A DNA stretch of 64,000 nt from Lenzites betulinus (Eukaryota > Basidiomycota > Agaricomycetes > Polyporales > Polyporaceae). Position numbers and translations under genes: made by a program. The notes under the pieces are model-generated. The model saw nothing but the letters and a program-made list of their open reading frames with translations, ran no database searches and was not told the origin of the DNA. The stretch is taken from the NCBI GenBank assembly GCA_022264855.1, contig JABYQU010000006.1, forward strand, positions 620,001-684,000, written 5' to 3'. Shown piece by piece: positions 45,960-57,428 of the stretch. The first letter of the stretch is position 1, and each line of letters begins with the position of its first letter.

Positions 45960-47162
45960 TCACTCCACCAGCATCGGGACGGGGTCCTCGCTACGCCGAT
46001 CCAGGATATCGTAATGGCCCGGTCTGGCGGAGAATGCATAGGCGTGAGCATTCTATGCCCGAACCTGCATACGGGCCTCCATACCTGTAGAGCAAGTGCA
46101 CCGGCTCCGTGTCCGGGTCGTGCGCGTTCTGGAACGGCACGAAGCTCACAGTGCCCTGCGTGTCGTGCCCGTCGAGGTATGCAACATTGATGTTCACCTT
46201 TAGCATCTTTGAGAGCGCGATGATCTGCACATGGTCTAGGCAACTGAGGTCAGAGGGGGCGGGTATGCATTATAACGGAGGTCGCACCTGCTTCCTTCCC
46301 GATTGCCTCCACGAAATGGTTGCAGAAGCTATCGGGGTCCATGGGCTCGGTTGTTTCCGGATTGAACAGGAATGGAGAGTACTCCTCCGCCTCGGATTTG
46401 ATTTGCGCAGACGTGAGCAGACGGAGGAACACCACGACGGAGTTCGAGACTGCGTGCATGATAAGTACGGTCCAATATTGGGAGTTGCCGATACCCCATA
46501 CCTTCAGGGACGTTGAATGTCTCGAGGAGTGAGGACACATTTAGCAACCGGCCATCGTGCCGCGGCTCTATGACACTCTTGATGAGTCCTACAAAATCAT
46601 CGTAGAAGTCCTCGAACACCAGTTTCTGGAAGCCAACTTGTTCAAGCAGAAGCGGAGTGGTCTCAAGCACCGAGATGGCACTTATCACGGCAAGCGCCGG
46701 CTCTTCCGCATCCATGATTCGCTCAATATATGCGAACGCCAGCGCTGGAGAGAAAGCTTAGTATGAACAACAGGTCATGATGGCTGTGTCACTCACAGCG
46801 ATAGAAACAATCGCCTAAAAAGTGGTTTAGATCAGCTCACGCTCCGCGTATTGCATGACTGCGCACGATGGCAGTATGTACTTACCGTCCCCTCTCGTGC
46901 GTCGGATCCCGGCCCATCCTTGCCTGACGAGCCAGTCAATTTGTTTTACGAAAACTTGCGAACCGTTCTCGTATTCCTCGCGGAGGCTGGACATTGGCTG
47001 GAGCTCTGAAATGAAGGGCCGGTCTTCGTTAGTCGGCAGCCCATCATTCGGAAAAGCCTGCACAATGTTCAGGACCACGCCGCAAAGCCCAAAATCTCCC
47101 ATAAGCAAACATACCTGCGAGCCCTCGAATAGTGCTACAGGCGCAAGTTCTGCAATCACCAT
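45960..47162 (-). CDS. otubain (peptidase C65) deubiquitinase, 285 aa
   Basis: Seven exons: 47162-47115, 47057-46886, 46814-46797, 46744-46502, 46449-46288, 46235-46085 and 46023-45960; phases agree. Otubain signatures: ISELQPMSSLREEYENGS, then GIRRTRGDGDCFYRS with catalytic D73 and C76, LVFEDFYDDFVGLIK, VVVFLRLLTSAQIKSEAEEY, HVQIIALSKMLKVNINVAYL, and the catalytic His in PGHYDIL (H268). Otubains cleave Lys48-linked ubiquitin chains. Exon 3 is only 18 nt and encodes the catalytic Cys. Start at 47162 gives 16 residues before the first intron; the true start could be a little further upstream. Confidence 0.9.
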
Positions 47163-49525
47163 CCAGGGATGCGCCACACGCGTTCAGCATCTCACACACA
47201 AGCGTGCATAACACCGGGGGCCTTGCCCTGTGTGACAGCCTGTTACATTGATAACATACCGTAGTTGCTGACCATATTTAATCACCGTGTGCTATCCTGC
47301 AATTTTGAAACCCAATTTAGAATGTGATTTCTTTAAAGTACTGATGTTGTTTACAGTATAAGATTCTGTGTAAGACGGGGGAAAACTTTCAATGTGATGA
47401 ATGGTGGGTAATAATGTTATACAGTTTGTACACTATATTGTATATTTTGTATGCTGAACCCATGTCACATCTTGCACCATGATAATCAAAATATAGTATG
47501 AACTGTGCATATATATCTTACATGGTTTTCAATGTACCATGCTGTCATACCGGAATCTCATTATCATGATGTGGGTAGTCTTATTTTCAAAAATGCTACA
47601 ATGTAACACAATGTTTCATCGTGATGATATATTATATACCACTGAGATGGAACACAACGTCATATGGGTATTATCCGTGTTTCTAAGTTGCATTGACATT
47701 GAAACTAAGTTGTGAATGTTTCATTATAGAACAAAAAATGAATGTCAAAGAAGAGTGTGCAACATTATATACAAATTGGTAAAGAACCACTTCAACATTC
47801 TGATATCATTACAGGATCATTGTGAAGTTCAAATATATGTGAAGATAATCAACTATAATGGTCTATAATAACCAAATATCATTACATATGTCTTAGACCA
47901 CTGCTACAACAACACCTACCACAACTGCCAGTTTAACCACCACCACCACAAATATAACCACCACCATTGCTATCACCACCACCACTGTTACCACCACTAC
48001 AAATATGATAACAGTTGTAATAGCTACAGCAATAATGCAGTTGACCAGCCAAAGGAGGTAAAATCAGCAAAATGGAACTGTAGCGCCTGGGCAATGGAAA
48101 AGCAGTATGATCAGGCCATGTTCCTATGTTTGACAAACTAAGATTGGCACACTAATCTGCTAGTATTGTGCTGTGTTGATAAACTAATGGTGGCAAGCTA
48201 ATATTGCTAGCCAGTAAATGTGTCAATCTAATCAACCTGTGTGCTGTGTTGATAAACTAATGGTGGCAAGCTAATATTGCTAGCCAGTAAATGTGTCAAT
48301 CTAATCAACCTGTGTGCTGTGTTGATAAACTAATGGTGGCAAGCTAATATTGCTAGCCAGTAAATGTGTCAATCTAATCAACCTGCGTGCTGTGTTGATA
48401 AACTAATGGTGGCAAGCTAATATTGCTAGCCAGTAAATGTGTCAATCTAATCAACCTGCGTGCTGTGTTGATAAACTAATGGTGGCAAGCTAATATTGCT
48501 AGCCAGTAAATGTGTCAATCTAATCAACCTGCGTGCTGTGTTGATAAACTAATGGTGGCAAGCTAATATTGCTAGCCAGTAAATGTGTCAATCTAATCAA
48601 CCTGTGTGCTGTGTTGATAAACTAATGGTGGCAAGCTAATATTGCTAGCCAGTAAATGTGTCAATCTAATCAACCTGTGTGCTGTGTTGATAAACTAATG
48701 GTGGCAAGCTAATATTGCTAGCCAGTAAACGTGTCAATCTAATCAACCTGCGTGCTGTGTTGATAAACTAATGGTGGCAAGCTAATATTGCTAGCCAGTA
48801 AATGTGTCAATCTAATCAACCTGCGTGCTGTGTTGATAAACTAATGGTGGCAAGCTAATATTGCTAGCCAGTAAATGTGTCAATCTAATCAACCTGCGTG
48901 CTGTGTTGATAAACTAATGGTGGCAAGCTAATATTGCTAGCCAGTAAATGTGTCAATCTAATCAACCTGCGTGCTGTGTTGATAAACTAATGGTGGCAAG
49001 CTAATATTGCTAGCCAGTAAATGTGTCAATCTAATCAACCTGCGTGCTGTGTTGATAAACTAATGGTGGCAAGCTAATATTGCTAGCCAGTAAATGTGTC
49101 AATCTAATCAACCTGTGTGCTGTGTTGATAAACTAATGGTGGCAAGCTAATATTGCTAGCCAGTAAATGTGTCAATCTAATCAACCTGCGTGCTGTGTTG
49201 ATAAACTAATGGTGGCAAGCTAATATTGCTAGCCAGTAAACGTGTCAATCTAATCAACCTGTGTGCCAGACTGGTACAGCATAAGGCTGCATATAGGTTG
49301 ACCTATAACTTATCCGGAACCAGACCTACAGGTTTACACAGGTAGATAAGCTCAATATGGAACCGTGCAGGTCAGTCCAGGGGGGCGAGCCAGACCTGGT
49401 CATCCGGACCTAAAACTGGATTAACCAGGTTGACCCGTAGGCACCACATTCTTAAGTATAATTTTGGAAAAAGTATATAGTTGATTTTTGGCACATAACT
49501 TAGTGCATATGGAAAGCAACTTAGG
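47163..49525. other. AT-rich island with satellite array, no intact gene
   Basis: From about 47220 base composition changes abruptly to AT-rich, unlike the GC-rich genes on both sides. It holds a CCA/ACC-rich stretch at about 47900-48000 and the 73-bp tandem array. The flanking sequence after the array (49263-49440) has repeated AGACCTG/CAGGT-like motifs. Probably an old transposon body. Confidence 0.6.
48168..49262. repeat. minisatellite, 15 tandem copies of a 73-bp unit
   Basis: Unit begins gtgctgtgttgataaacta and ends aatctaatcaacctgt; the period is exactly 73 bp. Copies are almost identical; they differ mainly at acctg(T/C)gtg and aa(T/C)gtgtc. Each unit holds an imperfect hairpin GGCAAGC-TAATATT-GCTAGCC. 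Confidence 0.97.
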
Positions 49526-49906
49526 TTAATGTTGCATCACCCAGGAATCAAGGATGGTCGCTGTCTGAACTGACTTCTCATTCATTGACTGACAGAGACA
49601 GGAGACCATTAAATGGGTGCGCAAAAACACTCTTTCAGTGTCAGTTGATGTGCCTGTTAAATAATATATAAGTTTACAAGAGTGGGGGGAGTAGCGGAGA
49701 CTCAGTGTACCCAGAACAGACAGGAAATCGAGCACCATTTGCAAGAGTGGTGACAGCGACACCTTGTGCATCAAGTCATAATATTTGAGGGCATTGAGGA
49801 CAGTAGCTTGTGGGGGGACCTTCCAGGAACAGAATGACTTCCTGCACCACTGTGTGCATGCTTGTGGATATCTGCTTGGCCGCAAAGAGGAATGGCTAAG
49901 AAACAA
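49526..49906 (-). pseudogene. hAT transposase C-terminal remnant (dimerisation region)
   Basis: Reads ALKYYDLMHKVSLSPLLQMV then LDFLSVLG, a GT-AG intron of about 55 nt, then GTSTDTERVFLRTHLMVS and TILDSWVMQH before a stop. This is the pattern of the hAT dimerisation domain (A-D-x-L-S-x-x-A-T-S-x-x-x-E-R-V-F-S...). No upstream catalytic region is readable in the AT-rich island, so this is a decayed fragment of a different, older hAT element. Confidence 0.7.
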
Positions 49907-50111
49907 GAGATAATGAGCATGATGTTGAATGCAGCAATGAAGAAGTTGACTTACATTGAGAAGATGAAAGAGGTTGTTGAGGATGTTGTTGTGTTTGGCC
50001 GGCCGCGATAACCGTCGAGCTCGTGCTTTGGTTTCGCATTCCGGCGTCTACTTATTATCTAGCACAATCACATGCACACGCGATGCCTCCAATAATGGCA
50101 GCGCGCCAACC

Positions 50112-50148
50112 TCATATACCTAGTGTTGTTGGGTCCGGTCCTAGGACC
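50112..50148 (+). repeat. left TSD and TIR of hAT element 2
   Basis: TCATATACC at 50112-50120 is the target duplication. The inverted repeat begins TAGTGTTGTTGGGTCCGGTC at 50121. The opposite end reads TAGTGTTGTAGGGTCCGGTC on the minus strand. Confidence 0.9.
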
Positions 50149-51715
50149 AGTCCGGGACCAATAAAAGACTGTGACCGGACCCCCAAAGACTGGACCAGGA
50201 CCGTGTCACAACCGGTCCTGGTCCTCAGTCCAGTCCCAGTCCTCGAGCCAGGGCAGAAACACCGGGACCACACAGGACTGCTTTAAACCGGTCCAGGACC
50301 GCCTGAAAAGACCGCAAAAGACCGAACAAGGACCGGTCTTTCTTGTATTTCTATGAGTCATCACAGGCCGTACTATAATCTAAGATCTTATCACTCTGGG
50401 TGTCTAGCCTTGATCGAACACGCAGGAACAAATGTAGATTACAGATCTCAGTGATGATGACCTAATACCAAAGGTACCTCAGCGACAGAACCATCCTACT
50501 CATCTGCATCAACATCAACCTTCTCGACATCCTGATGGGGCCCAGTACCCGAACCGGAACAAAGCGCAAGACCAATGACCGTAGCTCCAATGAGGACGAA
50601 GACAAGGGCGGACCTCAAGCGAAAGGAAAGGACAGTAAAGGTGTAAAGATTGAAAAAATCAAAGCCGCCAGCGCAGCCTCAGCACGGAAGAAAAAACGCG
50701 CAGCTAAGAGTGACGAAGAAGTGGAGACTACGGATGATGACAATGACAATGATGAAGAGGACGATGGGGTGGAAGGGGAGGGTGACGACGGGAAGGGTAG
50801 CGATGAGGAGGAGACAGACGCGGAGATTGTAGTCACAAAAAGAAGGAAGTCTACCAAGAGCACGAAAGCTACGGGAGCCACAAAGCGAGCTGCAAAGGCC
50901 ACCACAAAGGCCACAGCCAAGGGCGCGGGAGGCGCGAAGGGCGCAAAGGTTGCAGCAAATGACAGCAACGAAGACGAACCTATAGTGGTACGTAATCGAC
51001 TGTTAGCATGCATGCAAGACACTGACAACGCGCGTACGTACCAATTAGCTGTCAGATGGTACTGGAGACGAGGTCGCGATGCCGTGCAAGACGCGCCCAA
51101 AGAAGGCGATGGCGCGCGACCTCTGCTTCATCTTCTCGAAGGCGGAGACAGTCCAGTTCACAACGGAGAAGGGGAAGTTGGTCAAGGAGAAGGGTCGCTG
51201 GTGTTCAATCTGCCGGTGAGTGTGATGCCTGTGCATGGCAAAATGTGTGCACTTACTGGATTGTGGCAGAGACGACGAGGAGGTCAAGAAAGAGAAGGGC
51301 AGCAGGGCGGGATGGTACAGGGGAGGTAATTCAATGCTGCGTCGTCACATTGCGGCCGAGCACTACAAGGAGTACGAGAAGCTATGCAAGGAAGCTGGAG
51401 TAGAAGAGCAAGACGCTGATGCACTCAAACGACCGGTAAGGACGGATGGAAGAGACGGTCGAGAGCCCAGAAGGTCGAGACTGGGCTGCAAAGACATCTC
51501 GTGGAGCGCGAGGAGATGCTAGGTTCGCGTCAGGTGCCCTTACGGTGGCGCGGTATGCAGAGAAGCGCGGAGGGAGGGGAGTGGTAACGGTCAGGCGGAA
51601 GGTAGGTGGCGACTCAACTGAGCTGGCATTCCCGCGGTATGCAGGAGGGTTGCTTCGTAGCCGGTGTCGGCGTCGCAGAAGGCTCGTAGCGCAATCGCAA
51701 TGCTAAACGCTAATC

Positions 51716-51795
51716 GCAGGGTTCGCAGGGTTCGCAGTTTGCAGAGTTTGCAGAGTTCACAGTTCGCAGATCGCTGTTCGCAGGGTTATCGCAGA
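51716..51795. repeat. short tandem GTTCGCAG/GTTTGCAG repeats inside hAT element 2
   Basis: Degenerate 8-9 bp units (gggttcgcag, agtttgcag, agttcacag) in the non-coding stretch between transposase exons 3 and 4. Confidence 0.7.
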
Positions 51796-53043
51796 GTTCT
51801 TCAAGGGAAAGTGAAATTCTGAGCCAAGGGGAAACTGGTTTGTCACGGCCCTAGGGCGTAGGTATTTACAGGGAGAGTCCGCACGTCCGATGCCATCAGA
51901 AAGTCTCTATGGAAGGTCCATTGCGAAGGGGATCGAGGCCGCGATGCGCTGACCGCCAACGCGTAAACGCGGAATGTACCCTCGCGCTCCGACGGACTGA
52001 CACCACGGAACGCACGCCCTCGCGCGCGGATCGGCCCATGCCCTTGCGATACCGCGCAATAAGCTGTCCGCACATGGACAAGGCCCCTGCACTGCGATGA
52101 GCCCTCCGCACGCCGAAGCCCTTGGACTCGCGGAAACCGCGAAAAGAACAGGTCGCGGGCGTTGGCTCGGTGCGGGGCATATCAATGCGGCCGTGCCAGT
52201 GGACATGCGGGAGGAGAGAGAGCGAGCTGCAGCAAAGATGATGGGTAAGGAGGCGAGGTCGGCGGGGGGGCAAACAACACTCGACGGTGCGCTGCGTAAG
52301 GTTCAGACCCTGACAGTGTTCTCCCAGGAAGGCATCCTGGATGCTGTCACAAAGCACATCGTGTGCAGTGACCAGGTGCGTTCGTTCTCATGCATGCCAG
52401 CCTCCGAACTCTAACTTTAATTCAAATCCACACGAGCAGGCATTGCTCACCGCCGACACTCCGACATTCACCAACTGCCTCGTTGCGATGCACCCCAAGA
52501 CCGGCAAGAGCGAGCTACCGACACGTTGGACTGTTCGGACGAACATTATCAACAGCTTCGTTGACTTCATGAGCGATCTCAAGGCCGCTATTGACGCTGC
52601 TCCAGGCAACATCTCTTCTCTCTGGGATCTTTGGACGGCACCTCACACATCTGACAGCTACTTCGGACTCCTAGTTCAATGGATCGAGATTGTCGACTCT
52701 GGCGACGACGCACTCCCTGCCTGGCGATTCCGGGTTGAAGTCGCCGCCTGCCGCAAAGTTCTCGGTGACCACGGAGGGGTCAATCTTGGGAGGAACTTCA
52801 TCAAATTCCTCGACCACTGTGGAATCACCTCGAAGACTCACACAAAGGTATGTGTCTTACGCTTGCGCCCTTGGGCTCCGGAGTCCGGACAGCTTTCAAT
52901 TGCTGCTAACACACCTCTGGCCAGCTTGGCTGTATTACGAATGACAATGCATCAAACAACACGACTGCAGCGGTGCAACTCTCCACCCGGTTGAAGAAGC
53001 ATGATCCGAGCATTGTCTGGGTTCCGAGCGAACGCCAACTCAG

Positions 53044-53563
53044 GTGAGTACTCAGGCATTGCACCTCATGTCTCAGATGTTGTGTCTCCCACTGGTAGTC
53101 GCATCTCCCACCATAAATTGTGTCCCTGTCATGCGGTGCGTCCCCTGCCGCACGTTGTGTCTCCCATCGCGCGTCACAATTGCCATCCCTCACGCGGCCG
53201 TGGGCACGTCCGCCTCATCTCCACCATCTTGTAGCGCGTCTGCTCGTGTCTCGCATCTGTCTCGTTGTGCGTCCGCTCGCGTATTGTAGCGCACCTGCTC
53301 GTGTCTGCCTCGTCTCCGCCGTCTTGTAGCGCGTCCGCTCGTGTCCCGCACACGTCCGCTCGTGTTTTGCACACATCCGCGCGTCTCATAGCACGTCCGC
53401 TTGCATCCCTTATCGCGTCCACCTTGTCTCCACCGTCTCGCTCGCGTCCGCCTCGTCTCTGCTGTCTCGCACGCGTCTGATCACATCTCGCATGTGTCTC
53501 GTAGCATGTGCCGCGTCTTGCAGTCTCGCATGCACCTGTCGCTCACTCTTCATTTTTTTTCAG
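53044..53563 (+). repeat. 520-nt transposase intron with degenerate pyrimidine-rich repeats
   Basis: GTGAGT donor and a T8CAG acceptor. The body consists of imperfect repeats of motifs like GCGTCCGCTCGTGTC and GTCTCCACCGTC, about 300 nt. All other introns of the gene except the one at 51436-52090 are about 50-65 nt. Confidence 0.7.
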
Positions 53564-55513
53564 CTGCTTCGGACACGTCATTCAACTTGGTGTCGAAGAC
53601 TTCATGCGTGAGGTCACGCAGATCGCTGTGGTTGAGTCGAAGCAAGCCATTTGGGAGTATGACCCGCAGCTGCCTGAGAACTAGATCGCGGCAGCCGGGC
53701 TGGACGTCATCGCCATAATACGGACTCTAGCTGTTAAGGTGAGTGAATTTGATATATATTTGGCGACATACTGACTCACTACATGTACAGATCCAGGTGT
53801 CCGGCCAGCGCAAGGAGGTATTCTACAGGCACCAACGTGAGAGCGGGATAGAAGTCCCATTGGTGATTCCCTTGCACAGCAACGTCCACTGGGGGAGCGC
53901 TGCACTGATGTGCGAGCGCGCGTTCAAACTGCGAGAGGTAAATTATCTTCGTGTGGACCTCACGACTATGCTGATCTGAACCCATCCAGGCTATCGATAC
54001 CTTTATGGCAACCGCCGATATGAAGTTCGGCCCCATCACCACTATACGGGAGCGCAGAAAGCTCTTGAAGAAGATCCCATGGTCCGCATTCCAGCTCTTG
54101 GCTGCAGACTGGCGATGGGTCGAGCTCTGCGCAAACGTCCTGGCGGTGAGTCATTGTAGTGTAATGTATATATCGTCAAGTGCTAATAGATACAGGATGC
54201 GAACTGGTTTTATCAAATCTGCTCGTCCACCCGAGTACCGACGCTGCACCAGGTCATCCCGGCGATCGAGTTGCTGTCATCATGCTGGGAGAAGAAAGCC
54301 GAAGACGCCGACTATGCAATCTTCCACAGCGCTCTCGGGCGGGGGCTCGAGAAGCTTACTAAGTACTACAAGAAGTTCGACAACATGCATGTTTATGTGC
54401 TTTCCCTGCGTAAGTCTCCTGCCCTGATGCATACATGTCTGCTGATCAAGCTGTTCATTCTAGTCCTTCACCCGTACTACAAGTTAGCGTACATTGAGCA
54501 GATGTGGGGCGGCGAGGACGAGTACCAGGATGACCTCGCTGCGGGCTTGCCGGGTGCCCGCAACTGGCAAGCATATGCCAATGAGATTGTGGAGAAGGCG
54601 GTAAGTCCACAACCCATAGCTTGCCATTTATGTCCGACAAATGTGATTCTGATATTCTGTGTTTGTCAGATGCAGGACTATTGGCCAAAATGTCTTGTAG
54701 GCCAAGGCACTGCGGTCCCTGTGCCATCTGATGCAGACAACATCGAGGATGGTGAGGATGACTATGACCGCACGCATGCACAGCGGCTGCGTGCTGCTGC
54801 GACAAAGGGATGGAAGGTCGAGCTGGATCAATACCTTGCAGATCCAGCAGCCAATGTCACCAAGGATACAGACACCGTTAAGTGGTGGGTGGTGAGTGGA
54901 TTGCCTCGTCATGGGTGATCATATGGCTTACTAACATAGCTTGTCAGACTCACTCGGCTGTCTACCCGACTCTTGCTCGCATTGCTTTGGACATATTGCC
55001 TATTGCTGCAGCTTCAGTTGGGGCAGAGGCACTCTTCTCTCAAGGGAAAGAGGTACTTATAGACCGTCGCTCACGTCTGGACCCTGAGCTCTTTGAGCAA
55101 GTCCAGTGCCTCAACTTTTCTTGGAAGCCTACCATCGTGGACTGGGCCAGGTTGAATGATCAACTTACAGTGGATGTCTACTTACAGGAGTTTGAGTTTA
55201 TGTATGCAGAGGAAGTAGACATGGAGAATGACTCTGATGTAGACTCTGATTAGAATTATGATACACTTTGTTGTTTTCTATGGCTTGTTCTCTGCATATC
55301 ACCTGTTCTTAGCATAAAGAATGGTCCTGGACCGGTCCTGGACCGCAAAGGACTGGTCCAGACTGAACATTGGTCCAAGACCGGTCCGGACCGAGGACAG
55401 GACCGCAGTCTTTTTTGGTCCTATGAGGACCGCAGTTCTGGTCCTGTCCTTTGCATTTTTAACCAGTCCTGTCCCAGTCCCAGTCCCGGTCCTGCCCAAA
55501 AAGGGTCAAAAGA

Positions 55514-55550
55514 CCGGACAGGACCGGACCCTACAACACTATCATATACC
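55514..55550 (-). repeat. right TIR and TSD of hAT element 2
   Basis: The end ...GGACCGGACCCTACAACACTA stops at 55541, and TCATATACC follows at 55542-55550. Confidence 0.9.
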
Positions 55551-56631
55551 TTGCTCGCCCTGTATGCACGCCTTACGTGTTTACCTTCCTTCCCCCCACC
55601 TCTTGTCACTTGTTAATACACCGCACAAACACGCTGTTCGCCTTCTGCTCTCGTCTCGTGCACTTACTCGACTCCTGCTTGCTCGCTAAGCACCGGTCGC
55701 TTGCTCACTTAATCTCACAGATATTCCATTTGTCCTCGGACAAGATAAAGCAGCGGCACCTGAACAATGGCATGGGTTGCAAGACAGCTGAAAAGTTGGA
55801 AGAGCCGTGCAAGGGTGAAGGACAGAGGGGCCAGTTGGAGAATGGGTGCCCAGCGTGAGGAAGAGCAGCGAGAGAGCAGCAGGGTGCAGGTCCAATGGGG
55901 TAAGAGCCTCTTCAGTCGCTGGCTCGAGAATTTAACCCGAGGGGGAGCCGACGCCACAGGCTGCAACTGGGGACCGGATGGACAGGGGAGAAAGCAAAAG
56001 AATGGCTGCTGTGCAGAACGGCAGCAGACCAAGTGCACAAGGGCCTTGCAGGCTTGATATCTTGCCTGGCTGAAGGAGATGGAGCACATTAGTAGCTGTT
56101 GGGGGTGGCACAAGGACTGCTGAAGGAGTGGGTTCAGTGTTCCAAAATAGGGGCTGAGCAGCGAAACGCAGTCGAGCGCGAGTGCCAAAAGGCTACAACC
56201 ACGACTAAACAAGCGAAGAGCTCGACGAAGGCTACAAAAAAAAAACAAAGACAAAGCAGAAGAGACAGGAAATGGTCACCATGAGGAACGACGGCAGTCA
56301 AGGGGTGCGAGGGCATTGGAAGCTTGACAACTCGCAAGTTTGGAGGACAAACCAAACTATAACAGGCCGGTGCCCCGCGCCAGACAAGAATGAGCAGGAA
56401 CAAGGTGTATTTGAGGGCATAGGCGAGGTACAGGACAAAGCAAGAGGAGGGCATGCATGCACTGACACCGTACTGGCATTGGTTTGTCGAAGAGAGACGA
56501 GTGCATAGCAAAGTGTATCGTAGGTAATTCTGAATATAGTAAGTTACGTGTAACGTGCCATTACACCAAGGCAGAGCAGAGCCAAGGTGGGATGAGCGAG
56601 TGTACTATCACGGTAAGCAGAACATGGATAA
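55551..56631. other. non-coding stretch between hAT element 2 and the LTR element
   Basis: About 1.1 kb. From 55740 the plus strand is purine-rich, which keeps both strands open over long stretches, but no family is recognisable and no splice-consistent gene was found. It may be further transposon debris. Confidence 0.45.
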
Positions 56632-56895
56632 TGTTGTTTTTAAGCAAACGGGGGCAGGTGCGGGGCAGTCAGTCGGAGCAAACACAGCGGAAGGATGTAG
56701 ATTGGAAAGGGGGACATTTTGTCCTCATATGGCTAGGCAGGAGGGAGATGAGCGCGCGGGGGGGTAACCAAAGGCAAACACGTGAGGACAAAAAATTAAT
56801 GGGAAATAAGATATAAGTAGAACAAAAAACATTCCGGCAAAGGCCACACCGTAACTTGACCTTCAATATTATGTAAGCTATCTAAAACCTTAACA
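56632..56895 (-). repeat. 3' LTR (left copy) of the Copia-like element
   Basis: 264 bp. It differs from the other LTR at roughly 20 positions by eye, nearly all transitions, so about 92 percent identity. Confidence 0.85.
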
Positions 56896-57428
56896 TGCCC
56901 TCTCGAGTACGGCGCGGTAAAGTGAGTAGTGTAGTAACCAAAAAAATGCAAAAGAAATACAAGTTCTCACTCTCTGCATCAAAAGCCGTGGTGGCGCTCA
57001 TACCCAGCAGCAGCAGTGGCGGCGGCGGCGGTAGGCTCCTGGTACGCAGTTGGGGCCAGGGGGAGGGAGCAGCCCGATTGGTAATGTCCCTTTTGGCTGC
57101 AGTTGTGTAATGACTACATTACACGCCACGGCCATTCTTAGTTAGTAATGGACACTTTACATACCAAGGACACTTACTGTAGAACATGGGCACTCGTAGC
57201 TTACTTGTACGGTCTTGGGACTCGTTCGCATACTGTAGGTTTTGTTAGCGCTCGTCAGATCGGATCGTTACGAGGCGTCGGCGCGTACCGCCGACGCGCA
57301 TATCCTCCTGTTGCTCGCGCGGCTTGTATCTCTTTGTCGAACCAACACCAGCAATAGCCAGACCTCTTGCTTCTCCTCCACCTCGCTTCGTCTCGTCTCC
57401 GCCTCGCCTCCTCGAACGGCTCTGACCG

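Larger units (their letters stand above)
50535..55253 (+). pseudogene. hAT transposase gene, about 980 codons, one in-frame stop
   Basis: Exons inferred from signals and phase: 50535-50987, 51049-51215, 51270-51435, one ending at 52375 (start near 52097, uncertain), 52440-52847, 52925-53043, 53564-53738, 53791-53937, 53990-54145, 54196-54409, 54464-54600, 54670-54891, 54948-55253. The N-terminus is charged, with acidic and Lys-rich tracts, followed by a BED-like finger (RWCSICR ... NSMLRRHIAAEH). Catalytic-core marks include CITNDNASNN and CFGHVIQLG. The hAT dimerisation domain closes it: AASVGAEALFSQGKEVLIDR, then RSRLDPELFEQVQCLNFSW. TAG at 53682-53684 interrupts exon 7 after DPQLPEN; the rest is open. 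It cuts and pastes the element when intact. Confidence 0.82.
50121..55541 (+). mobile_element. hAT DNA transposon, 5.4 kb, nearly complete
   Basis: The terminal inverted repeats match at 19 of the first 20 bases and identical 9-bp flanks (TCATATACC) lie at 50112-50120 and 55542-55550; hAT duplications are 8 bp, so one base is shared by chance. Subterminal regions (50131-50340 and 55320-55535) are dense in GGACCGGTCC and its halves on both strands. The interior carries a multi-exon transposase on the plus strand. One premature stop makes this copy probably non-autonomous today. Confidence 0.9.

Noticed and set aside
48168..49262. CRISPR-like array
   Set aside because: Units are contiguous 73-bp tandem repeats without unique spacers, in a eukaryotic context.
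51436..52090. Possible separate gene or insertion between transposase exons 3 and 4
   Set aside because: Repeat-rich and open in short frames only; treated as a long non-coding stretch of the hAT gene because phases on either side agree.
55715..56254. 179-codon open frame on the minus strand
   Set aside because: Complement of a purine-rich plus strand; Cys/Leu/Ser-rich translation without motif, and the plus strand is equally open.
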